NCBI GenBank assembly: GCA_964019165.1
Contig: OZ025268.1
Span: 15,741,852-15,805,851, forward strand
From: Mastigias papua
Lineage: Eukaryota > Cnidaria > Scyphozoa > Rhizostomeae > Mastigiidae
DNA: 64,000 nucleotides
Direction: 5' to 3'
Position numbers and translations under genes: made by a program. Below the pieces are notes generated by a model. The model was not told the DNA's origin. It ran no database searches and worked only from the letters and a program-made list of their open reading frames with translations. This document shows positions 56,830-64,000 of this stretch, piece after piece (the stretch's first letter is position 1; each line of letters opens with the position of its first letter).

Positions 56830-57345
56830 ATATGCAAAGTTACAGATTTCTGACTCCATGTTAATAAGGAACAGACCATTGATAAAGATATTGAGCACCA
56901 TTAGTTCGAGGACCGATCCTTGGGGTACTCCTGTCTTGATTTCTTCATGCTGAGTTTAAGAAGACCCTACTTTTATAACTTTGGCTATGACATATCCAAT
57001 AGCAATAAATCTGAGACTCTTTCTGTTCTGTCTACAAGAAATTACTTACCGTTAAATAATGCTATATATCAATATTGTACCAATGATATCCAAGGCATGA
57101 AAGCATTTGAGTCAATTCCTACATAGAACTGTCTTACGTGGGATAACCTTCCTGAATGCAAAAAATACCTTTTTAGCCATTAACTATTTAGAAAAGACCT
57201 ATTTGTCAACTTATCAGCCTTGTAAATATATTAGACTTTGCAGGTAGTACACTTATTGGTCCATAACTAGATTTCACTGTTTGCGATCCTCTCTTATAGC
57301 AGGCAGTAACAGCGGCCATCTTCAGTTCATAAGGAAAGCTGCAGC
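56830..57345 (-). pseudogene. Heavily decayed LINE reverse transcriptase fragment
   Basis: Read on the minus strand, pieces of a CR1/Jockey-like RT are visible among stops and frameshifts: an opening block like KMAAVTACYKRGS followed by YGPISVLPAKSNIFTRLIS near 57340-57220, and GVPQGSVL then IFINGLFLIN near 56940-56870. The catalytic block is not seen. Confidence 0.75.
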
Positions 57346-57704
57346 TAGTCATTGCTATATTGGTAGTCTGTTAAGTATGCGAAACAATATTTATTTTTTT
57401 TAAATGTATCGTTGACTCGTGCATGCACATTGTTATTTGACTTTACTATGTGTTTCGAAGACAATACTGTTTTGGGCCGGGGCAAGAATCAATAATTTGA
57501 CGAAGAACAATAATTTCGCTAGGTCAGCGCTCCGCAAACGTCTAACAGGTCGGATGACCGTTATTTATGTCCATTAACCTTGTGACGTACTTCATGCTCT
57601 CAAATTAGAGAACGACCATGCGCAAGGCTACGCGAGATGTCTTCAAAACGTTTCGTTTCGGGAAAACTTGTTATAAATTGCATACAATCAGGTGTGACAT
57701 GCAA

Positions 57705-57950
57705 GAGGCTCGAGGGGGGCTTAGCCCCCTTGTTAAGATGAAGAGAGCTTTGGGGGCCCAGCCCCCTTCCAATGAGCGTATGCTTGTTTGGTGAATTCCT
57801 ATCTTGGTAGTATCATAGTACGAATCAGCCCATTTCTATGGTTTTATGTATGTTTAAATCAATTAAGTATAGCTTTTACATGACCTTGAATGTGTTTACA
57901 TTTGCACAGTTTAGAAAGAAATATTGGGTGTGGTCATGGGTGTGGTTCAT
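57705..57950 (+). repeat. Left arm of a 250-base inverted repeat pair
   Basis: Blocks GCTTAGCCCCCTTGTTAA, CCAGCCCCCTTCCAATGAGC, TTGGTGAATTCC, CATGACCTTGAATGTGTTTA and CACAGTTTAGAAAGAAAT reappear in reverse complement at 59330-59575 in the same order. Interiors between the arms (about 1.4 kb) show no clear gene. Confidence 0.65.
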
Positions 57951-59329
57951 ATAATATCCGGTAGCACTACCCCACTCCCACCCCCCCCCAAGTTGACTTC
58001 TGTTATCATCGACTTGAAATGGCATATAATGATAAGCTCTGACCAGCTTAAACAGAATTGCTCCTGTTGGTTATGGTGATCGATGGGTTTTCCTCTTTAT
58101 CTGATTTAATGAAAAACGAAGGTGAGTTAATCGTAATGGCATTATCATTGGATCATACGTCGGTTTGTGTAAATCTAGAAATAGTTGTAGCTTACTTTGG
58201 TGAGGAGGAGTTTAAGCAACTAGTGTGTGTTTCTTGCAAATTCCCAATAAAAGTGGCCGCACGGAACCATTGTATATTTTGTAGCGTGTACAAAACCATG
58301 CCAATGTACAGTGTACAAATATTTCTTAGCGTGTGGAATTACACACGTGATTTCTTGTCAACATGGTGTTGTATTGCATCCTAGCTTGGATCAATAGTAA
58401 AAAACCGTCAAAACACGCAAAGACTAGATTTCTACCTGGGTCTTTGGAAGAAAAGCAAGTACGAAGATTTGAAGACTGAGAGTCTATCACATCAATAGCT
58501 GTGGTAAGAACATTTCCGAATAAATGAGACCAGAGCATATTTATTTTCTCTTTATGGCAGTTCTTTAGGTATGTTTTTACGACAATTATTTCTTGTCCAT
58601 CTCTGGCTACATTTGCTTACACCCCGTTCTATGTCTTAGCTAGGACCATTAGGACATTCACAAGCTATTTCTATTTGCATCAGTTAGAACTATTCGTAAC
58701 TTACAAGTCTGCGTAATACAAAGGTTTAATTAGGACCAACTCTCACAATTGCCAAAATACTTTGGTACCTGCTAATGTTGGCCATATACTACATGGCGAA
58801 TGCTGATGAAAGTGCTACAGCTTTCACCTTGCAGGTATCAATGTTAGCTGTATCAATGATGGAATGAACCCAATACTGAACGGGTGGGAGGCAACGTCTA
58901 GCAAAAGTTCCAATCCCAAAAAAATACAAAATTCATCCTCTTTCTACTAAGCACTAAAAGTGCAAACTTTTAGCAGGATATCACCGTTGCGTTGTCTTCC
59001 GTCAAATGATCTATTTTAAGGATTTTTGTATGGATTTTTCTATGGGGGCAAACTTAACAGGGGACCACCCAAAATCCCTAGTGCATCTAAAGGCAGTAGA
59101 AGTTTGAAAATAAGAAGTAATGCCACTTACGTATGGGAGCTGAAATAAGGTCAATGGAGTACAATATATGTTGATGTAAAGTATACATAGAAGAGACAAG
59201 AAGAATATTGGACTGAATACTGACTGAATACTACTGCACCTGATGAACAATGGAAATAAGGCCTTAGCGCACTTGCGATATGCAGCAGTGGTGCCGTCCT
59301 AAGAGGTTAACAAGGGGGACTTTGCTGCC
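57951..59329. other. Interior between the inverted repeat arms
   Basis: A frame at 58058-58384 (108 codons) is the longest here. It shows no transposase motif that I recognise and looks like chance. Nothing else is supported. Confidence 0.5.
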
Positions 59330-59575
59330 AGCCATTCTATGGACCACAAGCAACATTTATTTCTAAACTGTTCAGATGTAAACACATTCAAGGTTATGTA
59401 GAAGCTATAAGCAATGTAGAGATATATGAAGCCATAGTAATGGGTTTGTTCGTACTACCTAGCTAGAAATTCACCATATTAGCATGCGCCCATTGGAAGA
59501 GGGGCTGAGCCCCTTTGTTTTAACAAGGGGAGGGGCGCTAAGCCTCCCCTCCATGATGCCACTGATCGACTAGCT
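59330..59575 (-). repeat. Right arm of a 250-base inverted repeat pair
   Basis: Reversed it reads GGCTTAGCGCCCCTCCCCTT, CTCAGCCCCTCTTCCAATGG, ATGGTGAATTTC, ATAACCTTGAATGTGTTTAC and GAACAGTTTAGAAATAAATG, collinear with the left arm. Confidence 0.65.
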
Positions 59576-61965
59576 AAGAACAGTGCCTAATAGAAGAGCT
59601 ACATTGTTTGAGAGCGGAAAGTATTGACATTTTGGTTCATCAGATAGATGGAAAATGCATTTCCCAAGATTGTTGAACGATGAAGCTCGTGCAACTGCAG
59701 GTGTATCTTGTCAACTTTCATACAAAGTAATATTCACAGGCGCCAGACCGTTCCCTACATCCTTGGCAGTAGAGGAGTAGAAGCAATGTTGAATGAGGAT
59801 ATGATAATGTTATTAAATTAAACAGAAATATTCTTGCAGTGGACAGAGTTGATTCTCCCCAATGTCGTTCAGTAAAGAAAATCAGATAATGTGACTTTGC
59901 TCATCTCTCGTATTAAAGCAAGGTTCTAATAGAAGTAACATTATTCTGAGTTATTTGTCTAATGGAGAAAATGATATATTGCTCATGTCAGCTATTTCTC
60001 CTACTTTAACTTTAATTTCTCCTAAAAGCTTTTTGCTCCTTGGAAGTCAACGACACCAAAGCTTGGAATTCAATATCTACCATCTATTTGTCGATTTTTG
60101 TTCTAGAGAAATGGCACTTTTGTCTCCAAAATTCCAAAATAACGGTACTAATAAGAAATGGAGGCTTGGTCTGTGCATTTTTGTATAAGAAACTATCCTC
60201 CTCTTTATATTGTTTTTAATTGTAGATTTTTCCTAGATTCACGACTGAGCACCTTACTACCCAGTCAAATTTTATTCTGTAAGATACCTGTTTTGCCATT
60301 CTAGATGTAGGATACAAAACTTTCCTGTTGCATAGGGACCAACAGAAGTGGATTCTCCCAAGTCACTAAACAAAGCTATCAGCACCCCCAGGCGTAAACA
60401 CTAATGTGGTATGGCTTTAGTGCTTGGACTTTAACCAAAATTATGTAATCAAATGTGCTTTTGAATCCCATTGGGTGGCTCATGATTCCCAAGAGGAACT
60501 TAGCAGCTTAAGGGTCGTTCCGTTAGGAGTTACTGTGCTCCCTATCAAAAAGTCCGACGTGAAAAGAAGATTGTTTGCTTACGGACTTTGAAACTTCTCT
60601 GTTATTTGATATTCTGTTCTAACTTCCTTTAGCATTTGAAACCCTTTTATGGTAACGATTTGAAAGATCCGAGCTGAAAGCACCTCCAGGTGATAGGGCA
60701 TCTTCATAAAATATTTTCTCTCATCATATCACATCATATAATATCAATCTTATCATACCAAACAAATCATACCAATCATATCATATCATATCATATCATA
60801 TCATATCATATCATATCATATCATATCATATCATATCATATCATATCATATCATATCATATCATATCATATCATATCATATCATATCATATATATCATAT
60901 CATATCATATCATATCATATCATATCATATCATATCATATCAATCGTATCTTATCGTATCGTATCGTATCGTATCATATCGTAATGTATCGTATCGTATC
61001 ATATCGTATCGTATCGTATCGTATTGTTCCGAAAAATGACTATCTATAACTCTCTTCTTTATACACATACTAAGCGAGCAAGTCTATATTTGAACTATTT
61101 CAGCCAAGCCCAGTTTTCACTTAACAAAATGATGTATAACATGATACATCCTAATAACCGCAAATTTGAAAGCTTAGCACTCCTCAAGTTACAGTATTGT
61201 TTATAATCATGCTGAGTCTTTTCAAATTGTATATCAAAGCAAAGACGATTTGTTGGTCACATTTGATATGTGCAGACACGCTGAAAGTAACTTCGCACTA
61301 AGACCTCAACATAGTGGTAAATAAGAGGTAAGCACTTTATATCCAAGTAAGACATATTGAAAATAGAACAAAGATTGTCTAAGGTCATAATGGCAGGGTG
61401 GCTAGTAACACAGCAGGGCCCATTTTCGTTCGATGTAAGCTTTCTCATACAACTATCAATTAGACAAAATGTGCTACGGCTTACTGTAATATTGAATTTG
61501 ATGTAACATTGACGATTATTAATGTAACATTGACTTTTTAAACCAAATTATGATTGATATATTATAAAATGTTTTTATCATATATGAAATTCTCTCACCA
61601 CAAACAATGTTCTAAGAATGACCTCTTACTAAACAAGTAGCGACGTGAAACTTATTTCAACAGATGCATTAAGTTCACAACAAAGCTCCGAAAACGATTC
61701 TTAAAGCGATTAATCTGCTGTCCCAGCAGTTAAATATTTGAGCTGCAATGCGAAAAATTTGCTAGCAAACTGATGTCAATAACTTTTTCATAATGGATAT
61801 TCCATTCTCTGGCTATCTTCAAGCAATTATTCATAACTTGGTCAATGACAGAACGACACCTGTTACAGGGCAGATTATTGGCTTTTTCCCAGGGGTGATA
61901 TATTGTGACTGGAGCCCTGATTGGGTATGGTAATGTATTTTCCTTAATTATCAAATTGTAGAACA
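59576..61965. other. Intergenic DNA around the pentanucleotide array
   Basis: No gene seen apart from the (TCATA)n array; short frames near 59955-60188 and 61730-61966 have no motif. Confidence 0.5.
60723..61025 (+). repeat. (TCATA)n pentanucleotide array with a TCGTA-rich 3' end
   Basis: Pure TCATA over about 60780-60940, changing to TCGTA variants over about 60945-61025. The open frame across it (HIISY repeats) is an artefact. Confidence 0.95.
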
Positions 61966-62172
61966 AGGGTCAACCAAGTTGCTGAGGGTAATAGGGGCCC
62001 GCAAAGAAAATAGGCTGGGTGGGCCGGCAATGAGATCATGCCCCGGCATTCCTAGCCTGTCCGCCCTTACCTGTTAGCTGAACACCCTAGAATCATGGAA
62101 ATTGATACTAGGGGTAGGTTGATCTCGTTTAGTGACGTAGGAGGGCCCCTATTATCTTTTTTTGGTTGACTC
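61966..62172. mobile_element. Short MITE with GGTCAACCAA termini
   Basis: Left GGGTCAACCAAGTTGCTGAG then GGTAATAGGGGCCC; right reversed GAGTCAACCAAAAAAAGATA then ATAGGGGCCCT. GC-rich interior of about 140 bases. The block CTCGTTTAGTG near its right end recurs at about 55872-55882, suggesting a second partial copy. Confidence 0.55.
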
Positions 62173-62514
62173 TCACTTAAGGCAGGGAATTGGTCGAATC
62201 TATTTAAACAAGTAGTAATGAATTTTCATAATTTTTTTTTCACTTTGCTTTTTAGTTAAAAGAGATAACCTTCATTTATTGCTGACTTCTGGATTATGAT
62301 GGAAAGAATTTGGTAAAAGGATGAAATGTTTATGAAAGTTTGATGAAATGTATGAGTTTTGCGATATGGGAAAACAGACGAATTAAAGCAGATATATTTT
62401 GTTACCACTCCTTTAACGAGCCATTTATGTGGGAAACTATCGAATATCTCTACTTTCCTGTAGTCTTTTATATGCAAACGTGGGGAAAATATTCTAAATT
62501 CCAACAAAGAAACG

Positions 62515-63375
62515 ATGGCAAAGAATAAAAGAGAGAAGTTACTTGCTATTCTTGCATTGGTGATATTTACCTTGAAAGTTGTATGCAACGTTGTATTCTA
62601 CCGCAACTCAGTTCGAGCATTTGCAACTTACCTCGTCGATTTATCACCAACAGGAAGCCCTTTACTTCTATGTAGAGTTTCCTTTGTTATGCCTTATTCG
62701 TTGATATCAGTACTATATTGTGTTGCGTCAACATTTCTTAGCAAGTCCGATAATAGCATCATCGAATCAAAATTCTTTATTGCTTTCTCTTGCTCGTGCA
62801 TGTTTGAAGTGGCTTTTGTCTGTATCTGGTCATATTCGTTGATGGTGCCTGCTTTCATCTTTATTTGTGCCACTTGCTTTTGCCAATACGCTACTTTATA
62901 CGAAGCATTCACTGGACTGTTCAATGCGATGAAAAGAGAAGAGATCAGAGTTTACACAATTTGGTATCATCGTATGATTGTCCAGTCTGCCCTTATTTTC
63001 GACTGTGCATGGAACTGCGTATTAACAATTCTCATACTCGTTGTAGTGTTATGCTATGGGATAGGATTATCTTCGTTCCACGCATCCGCAGTTGGTGTAG
63101 CGATCTATACTGTTGGACTATTAATCTGGTTTCTTCTTCAAAACATTATCATTGAAAAGTATGTACGCTTTATAGGCACGGAGTACGTAGCATTTTCAAT
63201 TGCACTGACTTGTTTGCTGACAAGCAGCCAAATCAGTGGTAGACTGTTACCAATCGCTTTGTTGTCCGTGATGTCTTTGGTGTTGATTTTGCTTTTCATG
63301 AGAATGTTTGTTATCATATGTTTGGAGACCAGACGTAACATTAGGGAACAGTTGTATACTGTGGTAGAAATTTGA
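62515..63375 (+). CDS. Intronless multi-pass membrane protein, 286 residues
   Basis: Single open frame from ATG to TGA, 286 codons, with no introns suggested. About seven to eight hydrophobic segments can be read, near residues 9-28, 50-73, 86-104, 107-125, 157-180, 185-209, 219-235 and 242-265. The N-terminus is basic (MAKNKREK) and the C-terminal tail is charged (RRNIREQLYTVVEI), with Cys scattered through the membrane part. An AATAAA lies at 63469-63474, about 95 bases after the stop, as expected for a short 3' UTR. I see no rhodopsin-family signature (no DRY or NPxxY). It could be a divergent seven-helix receptor or another polytopic protein. An intronless frame could also mean a retrogene, but there is no A-tail or decay. 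Confidence 0.75.
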   Translation: MAKNKREKLLAILALVIFTLKVVCNVVFYRNSVRAFATYLVDLSPTGSPLLLCRVSFVMPYSLISVLYCVASTFLSKSDNSIIESKFFIAFSCSCMFEVAFVCIWSYSLMVPAFIFICATCFCQYATLYEAFTGLFNAMKREEIRVYTIWYHRMIVQSALIFDCAWNCVLTILILVVVLCYGIGLSSFHASAVGVAIYTVGLLIWFLLQNIIIEKYVRFIGTEYVAFSIALTCLLTSSQISGRLLPIALLSVMSLVLILLFMRMFVIICLETRRNIREQLYTVVEI

Positions 63376-63468
63376 CTTATGGCAGCCAAAGTTCTCCAAA
63401 TTATGTTTAATAACTGTTTACATTATTTAGTTCTATCTATGACTATGAGATAATATTGAGTACTTAGA

Positions 63469-63474
63469 AATAAA
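63469..63474 (+). promoter_or_regulatory. Polyadenylation signal of the intronless membrane gene
   Basis: Canonical AATAAA about 95 bases downstream of the stop codon at 63375, the expected spacing. Cleavage position not determined. Confidence 0.55.
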
Positions 63475-64000
63475 TGTATCTTTCTCGTTAAAATAGATTA
63501 TTTGAAGTTTGATGCAGTGTCCGCTAGATATGGATACAGAAATCAATAGGATTACGGAGAGACATGAAACTTTAAAGAATGGCGTAAGAAATGAGCATAT
63601 TTTGAGGCTAGAGCTTCGTGCCTAGGACACACATTGGAGTTGTAGGGGTGCAACAGCCCCCAAAGAATTCTCAGTTCATCCTTTCTTGGAAGACAGTAGT
63701 TTCATCAGAAATTCTGGACAACCACCATTTCGTCCGATTTAATGCGGTATGAGCCATGTTTTAGGAGAAAAGTACGCCCAATCATTTTCAGAAAACGGAA
63801 AGTCTATATCCATATCGGTTTCGACATGTCAATATCTTGTCCCTGCTATATTGAAAATTAGAGAGAAGGTGGAAAGATGTTGCAATCAGTGAAGGAAACT
63901 TTTTTGAATTGAAATTGTTAAGACGGTAATGATATCTTGAATGAAACGAAAGAGATGCTACAAAGCATTTGTGATGACTTGCCGAAAAGACGTTACTGTT

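Noticed and set aside
60690..61049. Frame of repeating HIISY
   Set aside because: Product of the pentanucleotide array, not a gene.

Overview
This 64 kb window is nuclear DNA from an animal. It is AT-rich, has spliced genes with GT-AG introns of roughly 0.5 to 3 kb, and carries many non-LTR retrotransposon fossils, MITE-like repeats and long microsatellites. The standard genetic code fits every coding frame read. Repeat content and intron style suggest a non-vertebrate metazoan (marine invertebrate, possibly an early-branching lineage), but the sequence alone does not fix the phylum.

Layout. (1) 1-10102: no coding exon I can support; MITE-like repeats, one SINE and a G20 tract. (2) 10103-29197, plus strand: the 3' part of an AGAP-type (centaurin-gamma) Arf GTPase-activating protein gene, 15 coding exons, reading through a split PH domain, the ArfGAP zinc finger and ankyrin repeats to a stop. 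The N-terminal GTPase-like domain was not found and probably lies upstream of the window. Its introns hold (AT)n, (GGT)n, (GGCA)n and two minisatellites. (3) 31170-32846: a broken plus-strand LINE, followed by a minisatellite and a MITE. (4) 36904-38918, plus strand: the last two coding exons of a CISD3-type double CDGSH iron-sulfur protein, with an unusual CDGQH first motif and a SINE in the intron. (5) 43974-45340, minus strand: a 5'-truncated LINE reverse transcriptase with a long open frame, flanked by 95-base direct repeats that each contain a hairpin. (6) 46581-53570, plus strand: a six-exon gene for a membrane protein of about 395 residues that I do not recognise; intron 4 holds an antisense LINE tail and an antisense coding-like block. 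(7) 55058-61025: a MITE with TAA target duplications, a decayed LINE RT on the minus strand, a pair of inverted 250-base repeats and a pentanucleotide array. (8) 62515-63375: an intronless multi-pass membrane protein of 286 residues.

The genes look like unrelated neighbours: Arf-directed membrane-traffic signalling (AGAP), a mitochondrial Fe-S protein (CISD3), and two membrane proteins of unknown role. The least ordinary signals are the paired base change that preserves a hairpin in the LINE-flanking repeats, the CDGQH motif, and two 84-base inverted copies about 95% identical 4.8 kb apart. No CRISPR array, operon or tRNA gene was seen.
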